A stretch of 39,629 bases of DNA from Streptococcus sp. (GCA_003521145.1 DOTL01000042.1:1-39629); one strand, 5' to 3'; positions 16,501 through 23,520 are shown, numbered from the stretch's first letter. Made by a program: numbers and translations. The notes: generated by a model not told the origin, from the sequence alone.

Positions 16501-17627
16501 ATGATGCCTACTTGAATGCCGTTGTAGCAAGTGCTTTACTTAAGAAATACCCTAAACTAGAGCCAGAATTTGTGTACGGTGATTATCCAAAATACAATAG
16601 TTTTAGAGAAAGAAAGTCCGCTACAGAAAAGGTATATTTCTATTCAAATATCATGAATATCTTTAAAAAATCTATTTCTTTAGCTGATGGTAGAGTTATT
16701 GAAAGACCACTTATTGAGGTAAATGAGGAGACCGGCGAATCCGTTTGGAATAAAGAATCTGATTTAGCAACTGTAAGGAGAGTACTTTCTTATCCGCAAG
16801 TAAATGTTGTGAAGAAAGTTGAAGTACAGTCAGGAGGATTTTCTAAAGAGTTGGTACAGCCACATGGTAATTCTGACAAGTTAATTCCTAGAAAAACGAA
16901 GAAAATGATTTGGGATACAAAAAAATATGGTGGATTTGATAGTCCTATTGTTGCTTATTCTGTATTGGTTATGGCAGAAAGAGAGAAAGGAAAGTCTAAG
17001 AAGTTAAAACCAGTTAAGGAGTTAGTTCGTATAACTATTATGGAAAAAGAGTCTTTCAAAGAGAACACAATAGATTTTCTTGAAAGAAGAGGACTTCGAA
17101 ATATCCAAGATGAAAACATCATACTGTTACCTAAGTTCAGTCTATTTGAATTAGAGAATGGAAGACGTAGATTATTAGCAAGTGCTAAAGAGCTACAAAA
17201 GGGTAATGAGTTTATTCTGCCTAACAAATTGGTTAAACTACTTTATCATGCAAAAAATATCCATAATACTCTAGAACCAGAACATCTAGAATATGTAGAA
17301 AGTCATCGGGCAGATTTTGGGAAAATCCTTGATGTTGTATCAGTTTTTTCTGAAAAATATATTTTGGCAGAAGCAAAATTGGAAAAGATAAAAGAAATCT
17401 ATCGTAAAAATATGAATACTGAAATTCATGAAATGGCAACTGCCTTTATCAATTTGTTGACATTTACTTCGATTGGGGCACCAGCCACTTTTAAATTCTT
17501 TGGACATAATATTGAAAGAAAACGATATTCATCTGTTGCTGAAATTCTAAATGCCACACTTATTCACCAATCTGTTACAGGCCTCTATGAAACACGAATA
17601 GACCTTGGCAAACTAGGAGAGGATTAA
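13524..17627 (+). CDS. cas9: CRISPR-associated endonuclease Cas9 (type II-A), mosaic with S. pyogenes-like PAM-interacting domain
   Basis: A 1367-residue RNA-guided nuclease that cuts DNA matching a spacer next to a PAM. RuvC-I carries Asp10 (IGLDIGTNSVGW), followed by the arginine-rich bridge helix (RTARRRYTRRR). RuvC-II has Glu764 (VVEMARENQ). HNH has Asp847-His848 (DIDHIIPQ) and Asn871 (ASNRGKSDD). RuvC-III has His991 and Asp994 (HHAHDAYLNAV). All catalytic residues are present. Up to about Glu1100 it matches, from memory, the S. thermophilus CRISPR3 Cas9 (about 1388 residues). After that it switches to a sequence like S. pyogenes Cas9: GGFSKE, KKYGGFDSP, VAYSVLV, KSKKLK, SLFELENGRRR. Arg1332 and Arg1334 stand where Sp Arg1333 and Arg1335 read the GG of the PAM. 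NGG is therefore the predicted PAM. It is first in the operon and its stop overlaps the cas1 start by one base. Confidence 0.98.
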   Translation: MTKPYSIGLDIGTNSVGWAVITDDYKVPSKKMKVLGNTSKKYIKKNLLGALLFDSGITAEGRRLKRTARRRYTRRRNRILYLQEIFSTEMATLDDAFFQRLDDSFLVPDDKRDSKYPIFGNLVEEKAYHDEFPTIYHLRKYLADSTKKADLRLVYLALAHMIKYRGHFLIEGEFNSKNNDIQKNFQDFLDTYNAIFESDLSLENSKQLEEIVKDKISKLEKKDRILKLFPGEKNSGIFSEFLKLIVGNQADFKKYFNLDEKASLHFSKESYDEDLETLLGYIGDDYSDVFLKAKKLYDAILLSGILTVTDNGTETPLSSAMIMRYKEHEEDLGLLKAYIRNISLKTYNEVFNDDTKNGYAGYIDGKTNQEDFYVYLKKLLAKFEGADYFLEKIDREDFLRKQRTFDNGSIPYQIHLQEMRAILDKQAKFYPFLAKNKERIEKILTFRIPYYVGPLARGNSDFAWSIRKRNEKITPWNFEDVIDKESSAEAFINRMTSFDLYLPEEKVLPKHSLLYETFTVYNELTKVRFIAEGMSDYQFLDSKQKKDIVRLYFKGKRKVKVTDKDIIEYLHAIDGYDGIELKGIEKQFNSSLSTYHDLLNIINDKEFLDDSSNEAIIEEIIHTLTIFEDREMIKQRLSKFENIFDKSVLKKLSRRHYTGWGKLSAKLINGIRDEKSGNTILDYLIDDGISNRNFMQLIHDDALSFKKKIQKAQIIGDKDKDNIKEVVKSLPGSPAIKKGILQSIKIVDELVKVMGRKPESIVVEMARENQYTNQGKSNSQQRLKRLEESLEELGSKILKENIPAKLSKIDNNSLQNDRLYLYYLQNGKDMYTGDDLDIDRLSNYDIDHIIPQAFLKDNSIDNKVLVSSASNRGKSDDVPSLEVVKKRKTLWYQLLKSKLISQRKFDNLTKAERGGLSPEDKAGFIQRQLVETRQITKHVARLLDEKFNNKKDENNRAVRTVKIITLKSTLVSQFRKDFELYKVREINDFHHAHDAYLNAVVASALLKKYPKLEPEFVYGDYPKYNSFRERKSATEKVYFYSNIMNIFKKSISLADGRVIERPLIEVNEETGESVWNKESDLATVRRVLSYPQVNVVKKVEVQSGGFSKELVQPHGNSDKLIPRKTKKMIWDTKKYGGFDSPIVAYSVLVMAEREKGKSKKLKPVKELVRITIMEKESFKENTIDFLERRGLRNIQDENIILLPKFSLFELENGRRRLLASAKELQKGNEFILPNKLVKLLYHAKNIHNTLEPEHLEYVESHRADFGKILDVVSVFSEKYILAEAKLEKIKEIYRKNMNTEIHEMATAFINLLTFTSIGAPATFKFFGHNIERKRYSSVAEILNATLIHQSVTGLYETRIDLGKLGED

Positions 17628-18496
17628 TGGCGGGTTGGAGAACAGTAGTCGTAAACACACATTCTAAACTGTCATATAAGAATAATCACCTTATTTTTAG
17701 AAACTCATATAAAACTGAGATGATTCATCTTTCTGAGATTGATATACTTTTATTGGAAACTACTGATATTGTACTAACCACTATGTTAGTAAAGAGATTA
17801 GTAGATGAAAATATTCTTGTTGTTTTCTGTGACGATAAACGATTGCCGACAGCTTTTCTTACACCGTATTATGCACGTCATGATTCTAGTCTACAAATAG
17901 CTAGACAAATTTCTTGGAAAGAAGATGTTAAATGTGAAGTATGGACGGCTATTATTGCACAAAAGATATTGAATCAGTCCTACTATTTGGGAGAATGTTC
18001 CTTCTTTGAGAAATCTCAATCAATTATGGAGTTATATCATGGTTTAGAACAGTTTGATCCTAGTAATCGTGAGGGTCACTCTGCCAGAATTTATTTTAAT
18101 ACACTTTTCGGTAATGACTTTACTAGGGAAAGTGATAATGATATCAATGCAGCGCTAGATTATGGTTATACTTTATTATTGAGTATGTTTGCACGTGAGG
18201 TTGTCGTCTGTGGCTGTATGACACAAATTGGTTTAAAGCATGCTAATCAGTTTAATCAATTTAACCTTGCTAGTGATATTATGGAGCCATTTAGACCAAT
18301 TATAGATAGAATTGTTTATCAAAATCGACATAATAATTTCGTCAAAATCAAAAAAGAACTTTTTTCGATCTTTTTAGAAACCTATCTCTATAATGGAAAA
18401 GAGATGTATTTATCAAACATTGTTAGTGATTATACAAAAAAAGTTATAAAAGCGTTAAATCAGTTAGGTGAGGAAATTCCTGAATTTAGAATATGA
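17627..18496 (+). CDS. cas1: Cas1 integrase (type II-A)
   Basis: A 289-residue integrase that with Cas2 inserts new spacers at the leader end. The expected catalytic residues are Glu149 (SNREGHSAR), His205 (LKHANQFNQF) and Glu220 (SDIMEPFRP), at the same numbers as I recall for S. pyogenes Cas1. It begins MAGWRTVVV, the type II-A signature, in a TAATG overlap with the cas9 stop. It ends in a four-base ATGA overlap with cas2. Nothing indicates damage. Confidence 0.97.
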   Translation: MAGWRTVVVNTHSKLSYKNNHLIFRNSYKTEMIHLSEIDILLLETTDIVLTTMLVKRLVDENILVVFCDDKRLPTAFLTPYYARHDSSLQIARQISWKEDVKCEVWTAIIAQKILNQSYYLGECSFFEKSQSIMELYHGLEQFDPSNREGHSARIYFNTLFGNDFTRESDNDINAALDYGYTLLLSMFAREVVVCGCMTQIGLKHANQFNQFNLASDIMEPFRPIIDRIVYQNRHNNFVKIKKELFSIFLETYLYNGKEMYLSNIVSDYTKKVIKALNQLGEEIPEFRI

Positions 18497-18837
18497 GTTA
18501 TAGATATATGCGAATGATATTAATGTTTGATATGCCAACAGATACTGCTGAAGAGAGGAAAGCGTATCGTAAGTTTAGAAAGTTTCTTTTAAGTGAAGGT
18601 TTTATTATGCACCAGTATTCGGTTTATAGTAAACTTTTGTTAAATAATACTGCAAATACAGCAATGATTGGACGACTTAAGGCTAATAATCCTAAAAAAG
18701 GAAATATAACAATACTAACAGTTACTGAAAAGCAATTTGCCCGTATGATTTATTTGTACGGAGATAAAAACACAAGTATTGCCAACTCAGACGAAAGATT
18801 AGTATTTTTAGGAGAAAACTATTGTGATGAACATTAA
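18493..18837 (+). CDS. cas2: Cas2 (type II-A)
   Basis: A 114-residue ferredoxin-fold protein forming the structural dimer at the centre of the Cas1-Cas2 integration complex. The N-terminal strand RMILMFDMPTDTAEER contains the conserved Asp13. The length is typical for type II-A. It overlaps cas1 by four bases (ATGA), and csn2 begins inside its end, so translation is coupled along the operon. Confidence 0.96.
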   Translation: MSYRYMRMILMFDMPTDTAEERKAYRKFRKFLLSEGFIMHQYSVYSKLLLNNTANTAMIGRLKANNPKKGNITILTVTEKQFARMIYLYGDKNTSIANSDERLVFLGENYCDEH

Positions 18838-19486
18838 TTTTTCGCTTTTAGATGAGCCTTTGGAGATTAACCAGGGAACAGTTCTCGTAATTGAGGATGT
18901 GAGTGTGTTTGCTCAATTAGTCAGGGAATTCTATCAGTATGATGAACAATCGAATTTAACGATATTTGATAGTAAAATAAGGAGTTTAAAGTCCTCTGAC
19001 TTACTTTTAATAACAGATATTTTAGGTTACGATATTAATACTTCTCAGATATTAAAGTTGCTTTACATAGATATAGTAAGCCAGTTGAATGACAAACCAG
19101 AAGTTAGATCGGAAATAGATTCTTTGGTATCATTGATTACTGATATTATCTTGGCAGAGTGTTTAGAAAATGAACTAGATATAGAGCATGATGAGATTAC
19201 ACTTTTAGAACTAATAAAAGCGTTAGGTATCAGAATCGAAACTAAGTCTTGTACGGTTTTTGAAAAAATATTTGAGATCCTACAGATTTTCAAATATTTG
19301 GCTAAAAAGAGAATTTTAGTATTCGTCAATAGCTTGTCATATTTTTCTAATGATGAAATTTATCAAATTTTGGAATATATAAAGTTATTACAAGCTGATG
19401 TATTATTTTTGGAACCTAGAAAGATTAAAGGTATTCAGCAATTTATTTTGGATAAGGATTACATTTTGATACCTTACAATAACTAG
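18827..19486 (+). CDS. csn2: Csn2 spacer-acquisition protein (short form)
   Basis: A 219-residue protein beginning MNINFSLLDEPLEI. This is the short Csn2 family, a tetrameric ring that slides on DNA ends and is needed for type II-A spacer acquisition. The long Csn2 of S. thermophilus CRISPR1 is about 350 residues, so this is the CRISPR3-type protein. A GTG three bases earlier (18824) is also in frame; I choose the ATG because CRISPR3 relatives begin with Met-Lys/Asn-Ile-Asn. The GGAG ribosome site lies inside cas2. It is last in the operon, with a terminator at 19506. Confidence 0.95.
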   Translation: MNINFSLLDEPLEINQGTVLVIEDVSVFAQLVREFYQYDEQSNLTIFDSKIRSLKSSDLLLITDILGYDINTSQILKLLYIDIVSQLNDKPEVRSEIDSLVSLITDIILAECLENELDIEHDEITLLELIKALGIRIETKSCTVFEKIFEILQIFKYLAKKRILVFVNSLSYFSNDEIYQILEYIKLLQADVLFLEPRKIKGIQQFILDKDYILIPYNN

Positions 19487-19505
19487 TAATTTGGTAATAA
19501 GTATA

Positions 19506-19537
19506 GATAGTCTTGAGTTATTTCAAGACTATCTTTT
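19506..19537 (+). terminator. Terminator of the cas operon
   Basis: Perfect 11-pair stem GATAGTCTTGA (19506-19516) with TCAAGACTATC (19523-19533), six-base loop, then TTTT. Confidence 0.85.
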
Positions 19538-19807
19538 AGTATTTTGTAGTTTCTGTATGAAGTTGAGTGGAAGAATCATTTTGTTAGAGAGTAGATTATA
19601 AGCTCTCTGATAGGTGAGAAGGTAAGTTGATTGGAATAAGATTTCTAAAAAAATTTTCGATATAGCGACAGTTTTATTTGTTAAAAACGTTGTTATATAA
19701 GGCTTTTTAAGGTATAATAAACATAAAAATGGAATCATTTTGAAGCTGAAGTCATGCTGAGATGAATAGCGCGATTACGAAATCTGTAGAGAAAAATGAC
19801 CTACGAG
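19538..19807 (+). promoter_or_regulatory. CRISPR leader
   Basis: AT-rich stretch between the cas terminator and the first repeat. It holds an inverted repeat (TTAGAGAG 19584-19591, CTCTCTGA 19603-19610), the array promoter, and the leader end CTACGAG at 19801-19807. As I recall, CTACGAG is the conserved anchor for polarised spacer insertion in this type II-A group. No gene is visible in it. Confidence 0.85.
19690..19718 (+). promoter_or_regulatory. Promoter of the pre-crRNA
   Basis: TTGTTA at 19690-19695, a 17-base spacer and TATAAT at 19713-19718. Transcription is expected to begin near 19725, about 80 bases before the first repeat. Confidence 0.75.
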
Positions 19808-21163
19808 GTTTTAGAGCTGTGTTGTTTCGAATGGTTCCAAAACGTGAGCAATACCCGCTCACTTTAAAAATTGGTTTTAGAGCTGTGTTGTTTCGAATGG
19901 TTCCAAAACCGGTCAACGGTTGCAGGTTATCCACAATCTGTTTTAGAGCTGTGTTGTTTCGAATGGTTCCAAAACTGGTTGAATGGTGGAATAATCCAAA
20001 TAAGGGTTTTAGAGCTGTGTTGTTTCGAATGGTTCCAAAACGTACCCGTCTAATGTCTTTCTTACGCTCTAGTTTTAGAGCTGTGTTGTTTCGAATGGTT
20101 CCAAAACTGATTTAACTTCAATCATTGGAACAGTTAAGTTTTAGAGCTATGTTGTTTCGAATGGTTCCAAAACCACAATCACAGTTAAAAAGTCTAATAA
20201 CCTGTTTTAGAGCTGTGTTGTTTCGAATGGTTCCAAAACTGATTTAACTTCAATCATTGGAACAGTTAAGTTTTAGAGCTGTGTTGTTTCGAATGGTTCC
20301 AAAACTTCAACTTCCGATTCTAATCGTGAGTATATGTTTTAGAGCTGTGTTGTTTCGAATGGTTCCAAAACATAATAAACGTAATTATCAAAGTCTTCTG
20401 TGTTTTAGAGCTGTGTTGTTTCGAATGGTTCCAAAACAATGGAAGTGTTTCGCGTGTGATAGAGGCGGTTTTAGAGCTGTGTTGTTTCGAATGGTTCCAA
20501 AACTTTGCGTGGTTCGATTTAGACAACGTACCAGTTTTAGAGCTGTGTTGTTTCGAATGGTTCCAAAACGATTCTACTTATATTATTGTGGATATTAATG
20601 TTTTAGAGCTGTGTTGTTTCGAATGGTTCCAAAACCAGCTCACATACAGTGTATGGCTTGCTGTTGTTTTAGAGCTGTGTTGTTTCGAATGGTTCCAAAA
20701 CATCCGCAAAATAATGTAAACATTGAGTGGCGTTTTAGAGCTGTGTTGTTTCGAATGGTTCCAAAACAATAAGGAGAAATTATTATATGGCAATTGTGTT
20801 TTAGAGCTGTGTTGTTTCGAATGGTTCCAAAACAAAAACAAATTCCACTTATAATATGATTATGTTTTAGAGCTGTGTTGTTTCGAATGGTTCCAAAACC
20901 CTGTTGGTGATTTGACATCACGCTCCATGGTTTTAGAGCTGTGTTGTTTCGAATGGTTCCAAAACATTGAAAAACGAAGACCCAACAAATCAAGTGTTTT
21001 AGAGCTGTGTTGTTTCGAATGGTTCCAAAACTTAGAGTCTACCCAGTTAACCATATCAACTGTTTTAGAGCTGTGTTGTTTCGAATGGTTCCAAAACATA
21101 CTTTTGAAATAATCTATCTCACTAAATGTTTTAGAGCTGTGTTGTTTCGAATGGTTCTAACCA
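19808..21163 (+). CRISPR. Type II-A CRISPR array, 21 repeats and 20 spacers
   Basis: 36-bp repeats begin GTTTTAGAGCTGTG and end GGTTCCAAAAC, at a strict 66-base period (19808, 19874, 19940 ... 21128), so every spacer is 30 bp. The repeat is that of S. thermophilus CRISPR3 as I remember it. Repeat 6 (20138) has one change, GCTATG for GCTGTG. Repeat 21 (21128) is degenerate in its last six bases, as expected for the leader-distal end. Spacers 5 (20108-20137) and 7 (20240-20269) are identical. Orientation follows from the leader at the left and the degenerate repeat at the right, so spacer 1 is the newest. No spacer matches elsewhere in this window as far as I could read. Confidence 0.99.
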
Positions 21164-21231
21164 CCCTTTGTAACGATTTTCATTTGACTTATCCTCAAAC
21201 ACATCCTATCATAGAGGAGTCTAGTATTGAA

Positions 21232-21483
21232 ATGGGGGAAGAGACTTGTTATACGAATATCCAGCGATTTTCACATGATTGGGAAGGTTATCAAATTAGT
21301 TTTCCTGACTTTGGTCGTGGCATTAGGGCAGATTCTTTGCCTCTTACCATGACGAAAGCGTCTGTGTTTTTATCACATATTATTAAAGGGTATGGAGATA
21401 AGCCTTTACCTGAGCCGACTGCGGTTAGCAGTATTCCTAATGAGGAAGAACTCGTTGTTTTGATTCAAACAGAGCTTGATTAA
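21232..21483 (+). CDS. HicB-like orphan antitoxin-family protein
   Basis: An 83-residue protein whose core, HDWEGYQISFPDFGRGIRADSL followed by a helix MTKASVFLSHIIKGYGD, has the partial RNase-H fold pattern of HicB antitoxins (GYxVxFPDFPG). The C-terminal DNA-binding domain seen in long HicB proteins is missing, and no HicA toxin gene lies on either side. The ATG at 21232 has a distant GAGGAG (21214-21219). The same frame is open back through the CRISPR array because the repeat-spacer unit is a multiple of three, but that extension is an artefact. It may be a stranded fragment or a small stand-alone HicB-fold protein. It lies 68 bases past the last repeat. Confidence 0.6.
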   Translation: MGEETCYTNIQRFSHDWEGYQISFPDFGRGIRADSLPLTMTKASVFLSHIIKGYGDKPLPEPTAVSSIPNEEELVVLIQTELD

Positions 21484-21488
21484 GACTA

Positions 21489-21521
21489 AAAACTCTCGGA
21501 AGATTAATTCCCGAGAGTTTT
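21489..21521. terminator. Bidirectional terminator between hicB-like gene and EamA gene
   Basis: Perfect 11-pair stem AAAACTCTCGG (21489-21499) with CCGAGAGTTTT (21511-21521). A and T runs on either side suit both converging genes. Confidence 0.8.
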
Positions 21522-22410
21522 AGGTTTTATTGGCCAAATAGACGCCCAGGACGACTAAAATGCCTGCAAAAATTTGTAAATGCGAGAAGGGCTCTCCTAA
21601 GACGACAACAGAAGCTAGAATTGAGATAATGGTCGAAATTCCAATAAAGGAAGCTGTTCGGTTAACTCCGATATTTGCGATGGCAAAATTTGATAGCAGA
21701 TAGCCCAGAATACTGCATCCCAAGCCTTGATAAAGGATGGTGATAGTGAATTTTGGATTGCTCACAGGGAGAAGCAAGAGCTCTTTCAAATTGCCTGCTA
21801 GAAAGCCTTGGCTGAGTGCGAAGAGTCCAAATGTCAGGCAACCACTGGCAAGCATAAAATAGGTAATCTCAAGGCTACTAAATTGACTGGCTCTTTCGAC
21901 ATCAACGCAATACAGGGCGTAGGAGACAACTGCTAGACCCAGAATCAAGTAGCCCACAAGGGAGAAGTGGGCAGAACCGCCAGCAGCAAAGACAGCCATG
22001 ATAATACCGATGAGGGTTGTGATGACACCGACCACCTGCCAACGGCTGGGCCATTCTTTTAAAATAAGGCTTGACATGATAAGGGCAACAACTGGTATGC
22101 AGGCAAGAAAGGCTCCACTTTCAGAAGCTGTCATCATACGAATACCAATGGTTTCACAAATAAAATAGATTATCGGATTGAGGATGACAATACGTGTCAG
22201 GGGTTTAAGATTTCTACCATTAATGTTTATGCGACGTCGACTGATGAAAAAATAGAGGTTGATAAAAAGGAAGGCCGTGACAAAGCGCCAAGAGATTAAA
22301 GCCAGGTCACTGACCTGTGCTGTAATAGATTTGGTAAAGATAAAACTGAGACCAAAGAGAATCTCACAGGTCGCTGCAGCCAAACATCCCAAGATGACTT
22401 TATTTTTCAT
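21520..22410 (-). CDS. EamA/DMT-family transporter
   Basis: A 296-residue integral membrane protein with about ten hydrophobic helices in two EamA repeats (LGLSFIFTKSI in the first half, GLGCSILGYLLSNFAIANIG in the second). It keeps the C-terminal pattern ISTIISILASVVVLGEPFS typical of the drug/metabolite transporter superfamily. These export amino acids or other metabolites from the cytoplasm; the substrate cannot be read. It converges on the CRISPR locus and shares the terminator at 21489. The ribosome site GGAGG is upstream on the minus strand. Confidence 0.88.
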   Translation of the reverse strand: MKNKVILGCLAAATCEILFGLSFIFTKSITAQVSDLALISWRFVTAFLFINLYFFISRRRININGRNLKPLTRIVILNPIIYFICETIGIRMMTASESGAFLACIPVVALIMSSLILKEWPSRWQVVGVITTLIGIIMAVFAAGGSAHFSLVGYLILGLAVVSYALYCVDVERASQFSSLEITYFMLASGCLTFGLFALSQGFLAGNLKELLLLPVSNPKFTITILYQGLGCSILGYLLSNFAIANIGVNRTASFIGISTIISILASVVVLGEPFSHLQIFAGILVVLGVYLANKT

Positions 22411-22489
22411 TGTCTCACCTCCTGAATTTAGATTTCTACATCTATTATAGCACTTTCAGGAAGCATTTACATCAATCTAAATCTAAAAA

Positions 22490-22517
22490 ATAGACTAGCA
22501 GAAGAGCTAGCCTTTTT
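22490..22517. terminator. Terminator behind the small lipoprotein gene
   Basis: Stem GACTAGC with GCTAGCC around a six-base loop, flanked by A-run and T-run, so it can act on either strand. It lies just past the stop of the minus-strand gene at 22526. Confidence 0.65.
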
Positions 22518-22525
22518 TATCTTTT

Positions 22526-22891
22526 TTAGTTGCCGATTGAGACAGTTCCGTCTAATCCAACTTTGACATTTGTACCGTCTTGGCTATTAACTTCGACTGA
22601 ACCACCTTGACCAACTGTTGCGCTGTTACCTTCGCTATCGTTGGCTTCGGCAGTATTATTGCCGTTTGTTTTTGCTGAGTTACCGTTTCCGTCGCTGACT
22701 TCAGTTGATCCATCTTTGTTGACTTTTACTGAAGCACTTGAATCAGTTGAAGAAGATTTTTTGGTCACCTTACTTGATGATGGTGCTGAAGATGACGAGT
22801 CGGTTTTGTCTTTAGATTTGCCACATACTGCTAAGATCAACAAGGCAAGAACTGAGACAGAGGCTAAAGTTAATTTAGAGAATGTTTTCAT
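22526..22891 (-). CDS. Small Ser/Asn/Gly-rich putative lipoprotein
   Basis: A 121-residue protein with a signal peptide (MKTFSKLTLASVSVLALLILAVCG). Its lipobox would be LAVC; valine just before the cysteine is unusual, since Ala, Gly or Ser is the rule. After the cysteine comes a serine/lysine-rich linker. A repetitive low-complexity part follows, with alternating VNKDGSTEVSDGNGNSAK and EGNSATVGQGGSVEV units that look like short beta repeats. No enzymatic motif is visible. An AGGGAG ribosome site lies before the start. The function is unknown. The 240 bases between it and the divergent OsmC gene hold nothing else I recognise besides that gene's promoter. Confidence 0.75.
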   Translation of the reverse strand: MKTFSKLTLASVSVLALLILAVCGKSKDKTDSSSSAPSSSKVTKKSSSTDSSASVKVNKDGSTEVSDGNGNSAKTNGNNTAEANDSEGNSATVGQGGSVEVNSQDGTNVKVGLDGTVSIGN

Positions 22892-23107
22892 AATACTCTC
22901 CCTTTTTTCTTAGTAAATTCATTTTAAATGAAAACTAAAATTTCAAAGGCGCTTCCAGTCTTTTTTACTTAACTGTAATCCCTTGGTAATATCAGTGTTG
23001 TACAAGGCTAATCTATTGGAAAATAAGAGCTAAAAAACCCTACGCTTTCTGTTTTTTTGATAGATATTTAAAATCGTTCAGCTCGGTCCTTAGGCCTCTC
23101 TTTGTTA

Positions 23108-23116
23108 TAATAATAA
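23108..23116 (+). promoter_or_regulatory. Extended -10 promoter of the OsmC-like gene
   Basis: TGTTATAAT motif about 18 bases upstream of the start, with no clear -35. Position is approximate to a couple of bases. Confidence 0.45.
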
Positions 23117-23133
23117 AAACAGATTGAGATGAT

Positions 23134-23520
23134 ATGATGTATCAAATAACAATTAAAGGCGACAAACGATTCCATTCGCTTTCAGAGGGTTATGGAGCCC
23201 CTGTGGAACTTTTTGGCTATACAGAAGATGGGGAAACACCTGTGAGCTTGGTGAACATTACCTTGGCTTCTTGTGTGACCATGTTTCTACAGAGCTATTT
23301 TGCAAAGTATCAGGGAATCGAGGAGCTTGCTATTCAGGTTGATTCCAACTATGAAGAAGGGCGTTTCACACTTGTAATTCATTTACCTAAGGATATGATT
23401 TTGGAAAATGAGCAAGAACTCTTGGCTTCTGTGGATAATTTTTGTCGAGTGAAGAAGCTTTTTCGTGAAGATATTAAGATTGATATTAGCTTAGCTAAAT
23501 TAGCTTATTATCCTTTATGA
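23134..23520 (+). CDS. OsmC-family peroxide-resistance protein
   Basis: A 128-residue protein of the OsmC/Ohr fold, which reduces hydroperoxides through a cysteine pair. Cys47 in the helix NITLASCVTMFLQSY and Cys104 in SVDNFCRVKKLFRED stand at the spacing expected for peroxidatic and resolving cysteines. The family beta-strand pattern GAPVELFGYTEDGE and EGRFTLVIHL is present. The start is Met-Met; the second ATG (23137) is equally possible. OsmC is the better fit than organic-hydroperoxide-specific Ohr, but the sequence does not settle it. Confidence 0.8.
   Translation: MMYQITIKGDKRFHSLSEGYGAPVELFGYTEDGETPVSLVNITLASCVTMFLQSYFAKYQGIEELAIQVDSNYEEGRFTLVIHLPKDMILENEQELLASVDNFCRVKKLFREDIKIDISLAKLAYYPL

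Noticed and set aside
13524..17627. A possible catalytically dead or truncated Cas9
   Set aside because: Asp10, Glu764, His848, Asn871, His991 and Asp994 are all present and the length is normal; only the PAM domain differs.
19844..21127. Self-targeting spacers
   Set aside because: Reading each spacer against the rest of the window I saw no match; this cannot exclude targets elsewhere in the genome.
19762..21160. Long open frames across the CRISPR array on both strands, encoding repeated FRAVLFRMVPK or FWNHSKQHSSKT peptides
   Set aside because: The 66-base repeat unit is a multiple of three, so a stop-free repeat stays open in the same frame. These are artefacts of the array, not proteins.
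21164..21231. A hicA toxin gene or the 5' part of a longer gene in front of the HicB-like frame
   Set aside because: The 68 bases hold no start with a ribosome site other than ATG 21232 and do not encode the short basic HicA pattern.
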